Shown: piece by piece, positions 35,001 through 45,506 of the stretch
Position numbering within the stretch: the first letter of the stretch is position 1
Layout of the letters: the number at the start of each line of letters is the position of its first letter
Source of the DNA: Sinotaia quadrata
Taxonomy: Eukaryota; Mollusca; Gastropoda; Architaenioglossa; Viviparidae
Direction: 5' to 3'
DNA length: 64,000 nt
Assembly: GCA_028829895.1 (NCBI GenBank)
Contig: CM054177.1
Span: 53,007,164-53,071,163 of the forward strand
Translations under genes and position numbers: made by a program
Notes under the pieces: model-generated
The model's database searches: none
Told to the model about the DNA's origin: nothing
The model's input: only the letters and a program-made list of their open reading frames with translations

Positions 35001-37356
35001 GATTTTCTATGATACTAACTACAGCAATGAAGACATTCACTTGCATGTATCTTCTCTCATGTAAATGAAAATGTCTACTGAAATAAACAGACAAATTAGC
35101 AAATTAGCAACTCCAAGCTTAATCATGCCTTATAAACTTAATATGGGTGCAACTGCAGACAAAATTCATATAGCTGAAAAGGGTGTCTAGAGTGAGGCTG
35201 ACTTTGGGTCTCACACAATTCATTGTCTTACATCATTAGGACCATGCAGTTTTGAGTATTTTGAAGAGTTTCTTTTCACTCCTGGCTTTTTTTTTTTATC
35301 TAGGTGAAGTAGTAACAGTTTTTTTTTATGCATCTCATGATGTGCTTAGTTCTCATGCAGATGGACAGACAGCCTGTTTTCAATTTCCAATGCCTGGATT
35401 TGATTGATTTTACTGCCACACTAAGAGAAATCTTCAAAAGTAAATGTTTACTCTATGAAACTTTGTGCATTTGTATACAAAGTAGATTAAAAAGGTCTAC
35501 ATGCATCCATTAAATGATAAAACAAATTTTAAACCTGAAACAATGGATAGAACTGGACATCATTAACTTAATTATATTTGTTCACAATCATTTCAGAGTA
35601 GTCAGAAGAAAGATTGAAGGCTTGATTGTTAAAATAATTTTGTAGACAGAACATATTATTATATGCTGAAATAATCAGTACAAAGCCTACATTTCTAAAA
35701 GAAATATACAATTATAGCAAATAAACAGTTGGAGGTGAATGTATTAATTGAGGTCAGAGATTTGTTTTTGAATGTTTTGAACATATCTTTGTGTTTTTCA
35801 ATAATCTCTGCTTAAAATAGTTTGTGAGATATATTTACTGGATAATTATAAACCAACAAAACTAAATTTTATGGTTTTATAACGCTGAATATTTGTAATA
35901 TGAATGTACATATGATTGTGTGGAGAGAGAGTTGGAAAGTTGTTTTGTAACATTTTGAATTACTGATATCAGCAAAAACTTGAAGAAAAACTCTTTGCAA
36001 TCATGTAAGTTGTAAGAAAATTGGGCATTTATCCAGAGAGCAATAATCAAGATAATCAAGATTGGTATCCATCAGATCTTTGAGAAAAATACTGAAAACA
36101 GTCACAAGCTAATTTTCCTTAGTAAGCATGCTGATAGAAACACTACATTTGGCACAAACTGACAGCATAACTTGCAAGTAGATTCCTAAGTTTTACTGCA
36201 GCAATTCAAAATAATGATTGCTTTTGAAGACTAAAAAAGGAAAGAAAAATTGCACATTTTGAAAAAAATTGACAGGTTCATCTATTTCATTATAAAAACA
36301 ATACATATGATAAAATGTGCAAGAAACCATTAAAATAATGACAAAAAAATAAATGAATAACTTGAAGAATTGACAGTTAATTTGTATGATATTTGCTATA
36401 TCTAAACAGTTAGCTAAATGTTTCAATTATATATAGCCTCATCTTCATCAGTCCCAGCTAACGGTATCACCCACATTGCTTGGCGTCAGATGTCACATGA
36501 CAGTCACACCAGTCAGTAAAGGAAAACCCACTCTAATGACATGTTTTTACTTTTATTCATTTTTCTGAACTTTCTTTGGAAAATTTTATCTAATGAAATG
36601 CACAGAAATCAACAAGAAAAAGTATCAACCCTCAACTGATATGTAATTATAGTTTGGTTTATTCAGAGCAAAGAGAAAACAAGTTAGTAAAGTAGGGTAT
36701 TTTGACTTCTTTCATGAGTTTGTCAAATTGTGATTGTGAATAGGTAATGTTAAACTGTCCAAATCAAGTGAAATCTCACAATTGACCTTGTCAGTCCCAC
36801 CTGCCTATTTTACACTAGTATATAGTAAAAAATTAGGTCAGGTACTATCTGATTCATTATGTGGTTTGCAAGTCACATATATAGATTTTTATATAGATAC
36901 AAAAAAATGTACATTTTGTTACTATTTAAAAAGTTTTTCTTTTACTTAAAACTTATAAACTTTAAGCACAATAATATATAGGAACACTTCTTGGGTGTTT
37001 GTCTTTTATATTGATTTATTTCCTGTCAACTTTACTTCCACTAATAAGCACAATTTTCTTGATATATATACACACACCTTCACAAAGTACTATCAACTTA
37101 GAGTGATGAATATAATCATTATCACTTGTTACATTCAACCTTGTCACATTCGTATGATTAAATTAATTTATAGAAACATGTAAGTATTCTGTTGTTTAAT
37201 TTATTAGTGTCATATATTTCCATACAACAGGCACAACTCCAGCAATTGAGGGACATGGGAATCAGTGATGAAAATGTTGCACGCCAAGCACTAGCAGCTA
37301 CAGGTGGTGACATTCATGCTGCCCTGGAGTTGATTTTTGGAGAAAGTTTAATCTAA
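22885..37356 (+). CDS. UBL7: UBL7-like ubiquitin-like/UBA domain protein, complete, 11 exons
   Basis: Exons 22885-23029, 23288-23404, 24246-24328, 26323-26407, 27471-27528, 29182-29282, 29624-29676, 32190-32216, 32800-32913, 33217-33318 and 37231-37356 join in frame into 336 codons plus a TAA stop. Human UBL7 is about 380 residues. Residues 1-75 form a ubiquitin-like fold (ILYCGQKLQKDNQ aligns with the UBL beta-strand region). Residues 113-150 contain LQKMMTNVPGLASDPVAL and SMLQDPELLSILA, the UBL7/STI1-like core. Residues 205-213 are acidic (MSDEDEEGN). An Ala/Ser/Gly-rich linker follows (ITASQLAAALAAANA). A UBA domain ends the protein (LQQLRDMGISDENVARQAL, GGDIHAALELIF). The family binds ubiquitin through its UBA domain and may act in proteasome or signalling control; its exact role is less settled. 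The gene is transcribed divergently from PIK3C3. The whole order matches UBL7, so the identification is firm. Confidence 0.93.
23288..23404 (+). CDS. UBL7: UBL7 exon 2, ubiquitin-like domain
   Basis: Encodes about residues 49-87 (ILYCGQKLQKDN, LNPNSTLYVFRR). The acceptor is ATTTCAG and the donor GTATCT. Confidence 0.92.
24050..24176. repeat. Inverted copy of the 5658-5785 segment
   Basis: The reverse complement shares TAATAACTATAAAT, AGTTATGTGTTAT and GTGAAGGGTGCCCAGA with 5658-5785. Probably a terminal fragment of the same dispersed element, inside a UBL7 intron. Confidence 0.8.
24246..24328 (+). CDS. UBL7: UBL7 exon 3
   Basis: Encodes about residues 88-115 (IVMLQKALRNAATYRKT), equivalent to the FRVLHTALHSSSSYRE stretch of vertebrate UBL7. 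The donor is GTACAT. Confidence 0.87.
24480..25641 (-). mobile_element. Decayed pogo/Tigger-like DNA transposon
   Basis: Diverged inverted ends, GTGTCTCAATATAACACAG at the left and GTGCCTCGATATTATGC on the complement at the right, resemble Tigger termini, with TA adjoining each side. A transposase N-terminus remnant is present on the minus strand (24944-24828). Located in UBL7 intron 3. Confidence 0.6.
24828..24944 (-). pseudogene. Fossil of a pogo/CENPB-type transposase N-terminus
   Basis: Minus-strand translation gives MSSNEKRK, a stop, then KEKLNALDMLKTGLSK, which resembles the first helix-turn-helix of Tigger/CENPB-like transposases. It then decays. It is antisense to UBL7 within an intron and non-functional. 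Confidence 0.5.
26059..26201. mobile_element. Remnant of a short hAT-type element
   Basis: The left end CAGCCTTTCTCAACCTTTTT and the right end with complement AGGGTTTTTCAAA resemble common animal hAT termini. Interior GGAACCCCT-like phrases fit. Candidate 8-bp flanks GTTTAGGC and ATTTATAC agree at five of eight positions, so it is old. Confidence 0.5.
26323..26407 (+). CDS. UBL7: UBL7 exon 4, conserved core
   Basis: Encodes about residues 116-143 (TTQESLQKMMTNVPGLASDP). The acceptor is CTCTCTAG and the donor GTTAGT. Confidence 0.93.
27471..27528 (+). CDS. UBL7: UBL7 exon 5
   Basis: Encodes about residues 144-162 (MLQDPELLSILAHRHNIQ). The donor is GTAAGT. Confidence 0.92.
27529..29181. other. 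UBL7 intron 5, no exon seen
   Basis: AT-rich, with a short TTTGAGATCTAATTAAATAT duplication at 27835-27930. No element or exon was recognised. Confidence 0.5.
29182..29282 (+). CDS. UBL7: UBL7 exon 6
   Basis: Encodes about residues 163-196 (VLKAHPSFGQAALYIAAAV), followed by an acidic stretch. The acceptor is ATTGCCAG and the donor GTATGA. Confidence 0.88.
29624..29676 (+). CDS. UBL7: UBL7 exon 7, acidic motif
   Basis: Encodes about residues 197-214 (EYSLDQMSDEDEEGNQ), matching the GLSDDEDD stretch of vertebrate UBL7. The phase fits both neighbours. Confidence 0.87.
30945..31075 (+). mobile_element. Possible decayed tRNA-derived SINE
   Basis: TGGTCAAGTGATTGC resembles an RNA polymerase III A box and GGGCTTTAATCCC a B box, about 30 bp apart, followed by a tail ending in A-rich sequence. 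No target duplication was resolved. Tentative. Confidence 0.35.
31284..32100. mobile_element. Possible 817-bp pogo/Tigger-like element
   Basis: TA followed by CAGTGCTACCTTGG begins the element and CTCTG followed by TA ends it. Subterminal TTAATCTGAA at the left and its inverse TTCAGATTATG at the right suggest old inverted repeats. No transposase was seen. Located in UBL7 intron 7. Confidence 0.45.
32190..32216 (+). CDS. UBL7: UBL7 exon 8, 27-bp microexon (LTEQMDAIS)
   Basis: A tract of pyrimidines and AATGCAG precedes nine in-frame codons, and GTAAAA follows. It keeps phase 0 on both sides, so it could be included or skipped without a frameshift. Homology is too short to confirm it; transcript data would decide. 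Confidence 0.55.
32800..32913 (+). CDS. UBL7: UBL7 exon 9, Ala/Ser-rich linker
   Basis: Encodes about residues 224-261 (NQQHITASQLAAALAAANAT), matching the ITQSELATALALA segment of human UBL7. The acceptor is CACACACAG and the donor GTTAGT. Confidence 0.88.
33217..33318 (+). CDS. UBL7: UBL7 exon 10
   Basis: Encodes about residues 262-295 (SSDFFQQAMIQAQNAAVD), matching the DLFSQALQHAL segment. The acceptor is a CAGCAG tandem, so the first Gln may be optional. The donor is GTAAGT. Confidence 0.92.
33536..33731. repeat. Recent 98-bp tandem duplication in UBL7 intron 10
   Basis: Two adjacent copies starting ACAGACAAGCTGATTGACAA at 33536 and 33634 differ at only a few bases. Each contains the palindrome TTTTCACTTTTGTGAAAATA. 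Confidence 0.95.
34172..34203. repeat. (TCTA)n microsatellite
   Basis: A run of CTAT/TCTA tetranucleotides in UBL7 intron 10. Confidence 0.9.
34348..35012. mobile_element. 665-bp non-autonomous pogo/Tigger-like element
   Basis: The left end after TA reads CAGTAGAACGTTAATTATTC. The right end, on the complement, reads CATAGAAAATCGATTATTC, followed by the shared TCAATTATCC-type subterminal sequence. This matches the Tigger terminus pattern with a TA target. Only chance frames lie inside. Confidence 0.65.
35013..37230. other. UBL7 intron 10, remainder
   Basis: AT-rich; no exon or element was recognised. A chance antisense frame (36193-36426) has no similarity to known families. Confidence 0.5.
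37231..37356 (+). CDS. UBL7: UBL7 exon 11, UBA domain and stop
   Basis: Encodes residues 296-336 (LQQLRDMGISDENVARQAL, GGDIHAALELIF), then TAA. This is the canonical UBA helix bundle with an MGI loop. Confidence 0.97.
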   Translation, partial: AQLQQLRDMGISDENVARQALAATGGDIHAALELIFGESLI

Positions 37357-37730
37357 CATCTAAACTAATGTGCATTTTATTTGTCATGTGTAATTGTAAA
37401 TTCATTCTACTGTTTGGATATCTACTAAATTATTTAATAATTGTTTGTAGAATAACTTTTAATGTGTATATCAAGATAGGTATCTGCCTGCTCATTCTGC
37501 TATAAAACTATCTAATGTTTTCTGCATCCCTTTTCCTTTGAGGTACAACATTTCAGGTGGAACACTACAGTGACATACTACAGGACATAACAATGATTTT
37601 GGTGTAAAATATGTTTTGAGGTTTGCAACAGTTTTGACCTCCATGATACTCATACAAACAGTTGTTTTAATGGAAAATGAATTAGTTGTTTACTTTTTTT
37701 TAAATAAAGCCTTTTTTTAATGTAATTGTG
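37357..37730 (+). other. UBL7: UBL7 3' UTR
   Basis: AT-rich non-coding sequence after the UBL7 stop. It ends near an AATAAA at 37703-37708 with a T-rich tract following. Confidence 0.7.
37703..37708 (+). terminator. UBL7: UBL7 polyadenylation signal AATAAA
   Basis: A canonical AATAAA hexamer about 350 bp after the stop codon, followed by GCC and a T-rich stretch. It is the best-placed signal downstream of UBL7. Confidence 0.7.
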
Positions 37731-38287
37731 TCTTTAATTTCTTCAGTTTCCACAGAAAATCATATGAAAACCCATCTATTAATTAGATTGCTATTTATGG
37801 TCATTTCAAATGCTGATGGTGTTTATTTGGTGTTTATTAAACTAGTCATCAAGCTCTGACATTGATTTCTGATGTCTTTTCTAAAAACAAAGGACAGGAG
37901 TTAATTTTACTTTCTTGCCCTTTTATGTCAGTTTCTGATCAAATGCATGGGACAGAAACTAATTTACCTTAATACCTTTTTATGGCAATTATAGTTTGTT
38001 TTTTTAATGTAAAATGTGCATTCACAGGAATCCAATTGTTACTGAAGTAGAGAAGATAAAAATTCAATGCTAAAACGGAATAGTTGTTTATCTGAAAAGA
38101 TTCATTTTTAAAGTGGTTTTAAATATAAATTCATTTTATATTTACTCAAATTTTTATCTTCTGTGACATTGAAATACCTTGTATAACACGTGGATTAATT
38201 ATTAGCATCTTAGCAACCCAACAACTCTATTTTTACTATTATGTGTATTGAGAATCAAATTTGAAATCTACTTTTTTAGAACATTTT

Positions 38288-38389
38288 AAATTGGTTTGGC
38301 TTTTAAAATATCTCTGTGAACTTTGCATTTCAATAAATAAATTGGTTTGGCTTTTAAAATATCTCTGTGAACTTTGCATTTCAATAAAT
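38288..38389. repeat. Perfect 51-bp tandem duplication
   Basis: AAATTGGTTTGGCTTTTAAA starts at 38288 and again at 38339, and both copies run identically to CAATAAAT. Recent, because no difference was seen. Confidence 0.95.
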
Positions 38390-38555
38390 AACAGTACATG
38401 CAGTAAACAAAATAACAGTAACTAGTAAAATAAATGCTCTCCCCAATGATCTTCCTGTTAGTGGTCGACTGGGTGATGCATCAGACAACTAAAACAGGAA
38501 AAACTGGAATCCAGTGGTCCCTGACTATATATTAAAAACAGTTCAAGATTTTGTA

Positions 38556-38870
38556 GCTAATGAAAATAACACCAAATAGTTTTCAAATTCTTTCAATGCC
38601 AATATTGATTCTGTGCCAGAAGCAATGCAAATGGAATTAATAGGACTCCAGTACAATAGCAACCTTCAAGGCAAATTTTGTCACGTTTCTTTATTTGGCT
38701 TTTACAAACTCTACATTACAACATCATTTCCATTAATTAAATCACATACTTTAAAGATGGTGTCATTGTTTTCAAGCACTTATGTATGTGAACAGTTTTC
38801 CTTGAAACTTGCTTAAAGCAAAAGTAATTCTGAATGCTGGCACCATTCAAGATGAGATTAGGGTGGCTGC
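38556..38870 (+). pseudogene. hAT transposase C-terminal fragment, degenerate
   Basis: Translation gives FSNSFNANIDSVPEAMQMEL, then QYNSNLQGKF, GFYKLYI and FSSTYVCEQFSL. This is the order seen in the C-terminal dimerisation region of hAT transposases related to GTF2IRD2/ZBED5-like proteins (VP.E.Q.ELI.LQC, S..E FYK, FGSTY.CEQ). An in-frame stop lies near 38574 and the frame ends at 38816, with diverged sequence after. It is an inactive fossil between UBL7 and PIAS. Confidence 0.75.
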
Positions 38871-38928
38871 TTCTAGCATGAAGGATATATCCTATCCAAA
38901 CACATAACATCCTGGTTCGTGGTCTGTT

Positions 38929-39000
38929 TTGCTCAGGTGTTGCCTTCGCGGCTCAGTGTTCGTCAAAGGTTCATATCGAAGATATGATGTCGATCTGCAG
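38929..39000 (+). repeat. ~70-bp dispersed repeat, copy 2
   Basis: Related to 19351-19421. It contains GGCTCAGTGTTCG and GGTTCATATCGA, superficially like polymerase III boxes but too close together for a tRNA. Confidence 0.4.
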
Positions 39001-39694
39001 GTGTTCCCTGAAGTAGACAGTGGATAGGTTCATACATTAATTACTGGCATTTAAGGATGATAGCTTAAATTAAGTATACAGAAGTATTTGATGCAAGAAG
39101 AACTGCTTACATATTTGCCTCTTAAGTCAATCATGATGGTCTTCCAGTTAATGGTAAGCAGTCCAGTAGTGCTCTGAATGGTCAATTTGAAATAAGTTAG
39201 AATACTAATTAGGCCACCCTCCTGCCCAAAAGTAAGAGGTCCCTATGGATAATGTTTGGAAATATATTATTTTTAGTGTAAGCTGGGAATTGGGCTACAT
39301 AATGTTATTATGTGGCAGTTATCATTTGTATTATTATTATTGTATTTGTAATGGTCAGCATTGCAAGTCTTCATTTCTTTGCTGTCATCTTAATTTCTTG
39401 GTCATCATATTCATTTCTTCAGCCTGTGATTACATGAATCTGCATGATAAAATTTCTTCTGGCACCAGTCTCAACAAGGCCACCTTACTAAAGGGGACAC
39501 AACAACTTCTCACTCTTCATTGAATTATGACCACTGATCATAACACAATACACACTTTGAAACTTCTGTATGACTAAACCAGCCTTCACATTGCTGACAG
39601 GAAAAGAAACTCTGCATTCATCTAATTATGCCCGGTGAAAGAACTCCAATTTATAACCCTCTCCATCTGTCTTTGTGCATCAAACTTCTATTTT

Positions 39695-40940
39695 TTTTAT
39701 TGTTATATAAATTATTAAATGTCAATGTGACCCAACCTTGGGCACTGATTGTGCTGAAATTTTTAATTGTCAAAGTTGGAAGTAAACATCTCAGTAAAGA
39801 ATGTACTAATATGGTTAAGATTTACAAGTCAATGGGCAGAGATCAAAAGTTTACCTGCTGTAAAGAATTCTATTGTCTAATCACTTTGAATTTGGTGTGG
39901 AAATAAGTCCGGTCATGAAAGGCATCTGTTTGCTTAATGGTGAGTTAACTGACTGATTGAAAGAGAATGGACTTACAAATATTTTGCAATTGATATATTA
40001 TAGTTGTCTTTTATGTGGAGATGTATTATGTGAGTAGACTATTATTTCTACAAATTGTGAACTAAGATGCTCATATGTAGTGACATTGTTTCTAGTGAAT
40101 ACGTTCATAAAATTGATATGTTGTATTTATTATGCTGTCCACATGTATTGGGCTAATAAATACTGTTGCAGGAAACTAAATTGTGACTTGAATGTAAGAA
40201 AGAATGGAGTTAGAGATGAATAAACTGGAAACTTAGCATTTGTTCCCTGATTATATTTTACAGGGAACAAGCAGCCTTTTTTGTGTTTTCACCAGAATCT
40301 CTTGATTTACTGATTTATAAACTGATATGATTGTGGCAGACATAAGAAGTATCTACCCTCAATGTGTAAGTGTAAGGATACACTGTTATGTATGGTGGCA
40401 AAGAATTATGTTGACTACATCATGGAATTTCTGGTGCAAGGGAGTTACTGGATATTGCTACAATTGTTGATCTGCTTGATAGAACTAATGCAGCAGAGTG
40501 CCCAGGTTAGTGAGAGAATAGAAGCTCATCAGCGTTCTATGTGCATGAGAAACTTATGAAACTGACAATACAATTGTGACAATGGACCTCTGACTTGTTA
40601 CGAAAGCGCATGAAAGACTATTACGGCAATTGCCTACACCAAGTTAGGTACAAAATATTATCACTATAATCTCATTACTCCATTTCTGTTGTCTGATAAG
40701 AACTATCCTATGATTTAATTTGACACTTATCTGCTGATCTGTGTGTCAGGATATAAGATGGTATAGGTACTGAAATCTTCAAACATGGTTTTGTGGAAAT
40801 ATTGATGACAAGTAATTTTTTTCATTGTATTTGTTGTATGTATATTTGATTGTTGATTTAATAAATTTATTGACCTTCTTACACATACTGATACCATATA
40901 TTGGAGAAGAAAGTGGGTAGATGGAGCTCACTAAATATAG
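39695..40940 (+). mobile_element. Dispersed element, third copy (intergenic)
   Basis: Matches copy A in the same orientation over most of its length. Shared landmarks are TTGTTATATAA, GGGCACT, TTGATTTAATAAATTTATT and the terminal GGAGCTCACTAAATATA versus GGGGCTCATTAAATATA. No long open frame is retained. Upstream of PIAS. Confidence 0.78.
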
Positions 40941-43900
40941 AACTTCCTGTTAAAAGAAAAGGTCAATTTTAAGTGAACTTTTAGGTATTTTTTTTAAGGT
41001 TTAAAGGAGTACAAGGAAATATCAGTTGCAAATGGACCAACAAATAGTGGTGCATACTAAAATGTGGGTGAATGATCTACTGCATACATTAAATTTGGCT
41101 ACTTTACCTAATTAATGACTATTGTGTGTAATGGAGCTCAGGGTCAGGAAAATCTAGAAAATTGATCTTCAAATTTCAGAAGATTCCCAAACACTGCAAC
41201 CAGGATCATTTTGGATTGTTAGAGTATCAAGAACTAACCATATCAACCAGCTTCTCCTCAGCTACTTGTTCTAAACAAAAAGTTTTCAAAAAAATATTTC
41301 ATAGTCTACCCTTATCACCACTATGTGCACTCCTGTTAGAAGCTTGCACTTATCATCTAACATACACATTTACAAAATTCCAAAGGTAAAGTCCAAGTCG
41401 TACATTCAACAATAAAATGAGTACCAATCAATGGTGCCTACATTCATGACCTCAAAAGTCAACACTGGTGACTAAGCCATGTTGATTTCTAATAAAGTCT
41501 CATTTATACTTGATCTGCTATGTGAAAATGGATAGTTTTTCTTCTACTGATCTTACTTATGGAGAGGTACTGTATGCTGATGTTTTTATTAACTGAAGAA
41601 ACACAATAATGCCTTTATAACTTCAAAATGAACTGAATAAAATTTATAAGGAACATGTGTGTATTTCTTTGTTTAATGAAGCAGTAATTCATGAAATTTT
41701 GCGTGACTTAAAAAGGGCATAATAAGACATTATCTGGTTTGGGGACTCTTTTTCAAAGAAAAGTACTCAAATTGACATACTGATTACTAGACTTCTGCTA
41801 ACAATAATAATAAATAGTATCTGACTAATTAAATTGTGAGGAGTGTTTATAATGGTTATTAATAATAAAAGTATAATGGACACATATTTTTCTTCATATC
41901 TCTAGTTTCACTTATTTGAAGTTGTATATGCATTTCCATAAATATTATTAAAACCCTCATAAAATTTCACAGATGTTCTTAGGATTCTAGAGTAGTGTGT
42001 CTTAGTATTAGTAATTTACAAGAAATAATTTAATTCTTCATTAGTTCTTAAAAGTGTCGATGAATCAGATGTTACACCTGGAAGTGAGACCAAATGAGTA
42101 AAAAAAATTCCTAAGTTTGGCGAGTAAGATTTAATTAACCGTTCTTGGCTGATAACACTGGAAAGGGTGGGGTATTTGTGCATGTTATCAGGATTAAAGT
42201 TAACAAACTGTTAAAATGCTTCTAAATTTTAATGTGATTAATGCCAACTAGTTAGAAACATTTTATTTATGAAATGTAACATTTTATTTTTGTATTACTG
42301 AAATGAACTATTCAGTGATGATGTATCTAAATCGTGCAAAACCATTAACTATTATGTAGACCACTTTACGGCAACAATAGAGGCAGATTGTTGTTATAAA
42401 AAAAGAAAAACAGTAAACAACTATCTTCATCGATTGTTTTTGTTTTCCTATACTTTGTTCAGGCTGTTCAAAAAGAAACGTAACCCAAGGGCAATGCATG
42501 TTTATTAATAAAATAAAAAAAATCGTTGAATATGTTAGCCACCATGTGCATATAAATGTATTCAATGAATCATGCTATTCAAAACATTTCTCAACGTTTT
42601 ATTATAATTATTATGACAAATAAAAAGTGCATACATATATTTAGCGTTGTTTTTCTTTTTAAATATGCTGTATAATTAATGACACATTTAGGATAATAGT
42701 ATGCGTATTCAATTTGCATTGGCATTGAATTTAACAGATACGTAGTCGTAGACCTACACTCAAAGTGCATCCGGATTGGGAACCTAGTTCATGATCTCAA
42801 ATGTTACTTTATTTAGTAAGTAGTCTGTTTGATTCTAGTAGTGAGTAGTCATTTTATTTTAGAATGTTTCTTTGCTGATATTAAACGGTAACAATTAAAA
42901 ATAGTACATAATGTTTTATTGTCAAGTATACCAACCACTTCATACAGAGTATAAACCGGTGCCAAAATCTCTTATTTCCCCACAACAATTAAGACATCCT
43001 CCCTCACAAATACTTGTCTGGATTGTGTGTGTATGATTCTTAGTGTATCAATTAAGTTGAATCCCATATTCTATATTCATGTTCTAATGGCTTACGATGC
43101 GGTAATGGATAATCTGTATTTGACATTTCCAGTTTTGTATTTGTAGTGAATTATTCCGATCTCAATGCCACACTACAATTTGCAGACATTCTGCCATCAA
43201 AAAATTAAGAATACCATCGTACTGATTCACACTAAATGGTATTTGTAGCGTTCGATACGTTGCAATTATGATCAGTGTGTTATTTTTAGAATAAAAAACT
43301 AAGGCTTTATATTGGAAATGGGCATTAAACATAAATCAAATGATATTGTTTAAAATTAACCTCAATATTTTTTGGAAATAAAGCAATTATGAATAATTAT
43401 CGATTGATTTAATGTTTCTGTTGCACGGTATTTACTTGGATATGAGTTTTATTTCTTGTATTATGTCCAATAATTGTTTGTAGGTCTAATTCTTCTAAAT
43501 TCTACATTGATTAATTAAATAAGGAAAAAGGGAGGGGATCTGGGTCTGCTCTTAGCCCCAGTGCATAATGGGCAAATATGAAAATGTTCTATAGTGAGAA
43601 GGCTAAATTTAAAAAAAAGAAGAAGTTATATATATGCAGTCTTCATGTACCTGGATGTTTGACTATCCAGTTAGTTTTAAAAAAAAAAAAGTAGTTATGA
43701 GCAATTTAGATGATGTGAAGATTTTAGGTTAAAGGTATGACAGGTGAGTTACACACACACAACACAAAATATAATTTATTTTTAAAATGTTCATCAACAA
43801 AGATAGTATTCAAATTGTTGAATAGTAAAACTTAATATGTCAAATTTCTAGCACTATATCTTTTTATTTTGGGGTATTTTATTCTTTGTTGTGACACGTG

Positions 43901-45419
43901 TTTATGGTAAAGCCTGTTTATCACTGATGGCCAACGGGTTAGATCCATAATTCATCAATCATTTGTTTGTTACCCCAAATTATGTGATATCTTGCATCTT
44001 AAACTAAAAATTATCAAAGTACAATGTAGTAAATATAACTGTTCAATTTACACCTTTTATTATTTATGTTACATTTTAAAGCCTGTATTTATAGTTAGTT
44101 AATATTTTTAGTATTATACAATGAAATATAAAACATGAGTATTCCAATACTGTAACCATGTATAATTTCCATTGTGTTGATGCCCTTTGCAGCATTGTAG
44201 TGATATCAGAAACATTCTATCTTAAACTTATTGATTTATGTTAAATGTGATTCAAGAAATAATTTATACCTGTACACAAACAAGATACAAGTACACTAAA
44301 TGTAAGGATATGTTAAGTAGTGCAGATAAAATATTATTAGCATGGATTGTGCAAAACATCTATATATGCTGTTATGTGGAAATCTTGTGCCTTGTGGGTG
44401 TGTAAATAATAATAATAAAAATGACTGTAATTGAATGGTTGTGCTTTGGTTTAATAGGTCGATTCTCACAAAGGATGTATTCTGGAATAGACTACTTCTT
44501 TTTTCTTAATTCAAAGAACATCAAAGAAAATATCTACCACCAAACTATATTTCTCTTCTAATGTTTGCTAGATGTTCTGACAAAATTGCTTTTTTTTAAA
44601 AAATGTACTTTTAATGTGTGTATTCATTCTGCAATTTAAATGTAATATATATACTTTTGTCATTTTCATTTTTAATGCAAAGCAACATATTAATCCTATT
44701 GTTGATGTTAAACTTTTATTTCAGTGCACTTGTAAGTAGTATTAATAGTAACCGTACAAAAATAGTGACAGGTGAATTATTATTATTCTATAGATATGTA
44801 AATAAAAATACTGTTAAATTTAATTTTTATGCATTTGGTATGAATTCATTTATTAAATTATTTAATCATTATGATATATTTCATGTCTTCTGTTAAAAGA
44901 TTACATTACATAAAATAACCATTCCACCCTTCCATTTATTTGTTTAGAAAAAAAATTACATTGGTGTAAAAGTATCACTGACACCGTTAGAACAGGTACA
45001 CTAGCTAATGAATGGCAAATCCGAAATGCATATTTAAGAAAATTTAAATAGACCCAAAAATGCACAAGCTGATGTTTGGAATGTCTTGTTGTCTTTCCTC
45101 ATATTATTAGCAGTAATCTGCTGGAAACTGTCAATATTACCAAAGCTGCATAAAAAAGTAAGTAAATGTACGTGTTGACTATCTAAACGCTCGCTCATTG
45201 TAGCACAATGCGAATATAGCACCCACTGATCTCTATATTATTGATGCATGTTTCTTAGCCATTCGTTCTGTAGTTTTATCTCCACTCTTTTCATGTCGTT
45301 ACTATTTAAACTTTTTAAAAAAATGAACTCAATTTTTTATTCACTCTTTTAAATATCAATTTAAATGGCTGGAACTTAAATCCAAATTATTATTTTTTTG
45401 TGTGTGACGATTCTGTCCA
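40941..45419. other. Intergenic, no gene recognised
   Basis: AT-rich sequence between the dispersed element and the PIAS promoter. Frames here, for example 42308-42565 minus and 44618-44896 plus, are low-complexity hydrophobic translations of AT-rich DNA. No known family was recognised. Confidence 0.5.
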
Positions 45420-45482
45420 CACTTTAAAATTTCCACTTACACTTTTCTATGTTACCGGAAGAATAGGCGCAATCGGTTCGAC
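45420..45482 (+). promoter_or_regulatory. PIAS proximal promoter / 5' UTR with ETS-type site
   Basis: ACCGGAAG at 45454-45461 lies about 22 bp upstream of the PIAS ATG, in a locally CpG-richer stretch. The initiator context CGACATGGCGGA also resembles a YY1-type site overlapping the start codon. The transcription start is unknown. Confidence 0.5.
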
Positions 45483-45506
45483 ATGGCGGATTCGACAGAT
45501 TTGAAG
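45483..45506 (+). CDS. PIAS exon 1
   Basis: Encodes residues 1-8 (MADSTDLK), as in vertebrate PIAS1 (MADSAELK). The donor is GTATTT. The same first-exon length is typical of the family. Confidence 0.9.

Noticed and set aside
38941..38990. tRNA-like A and B boxes (GGCTCAGTG, GGTTCATATC)
   Set aside because: The boxes are only about a dozen bases apart and no cloverleaf can be drawn; kept as a dispersed repeat.
43925..43960. B-box-like GGGTTAGATCC
   Set aside because: No A box at proper distance and no tRNA fold.
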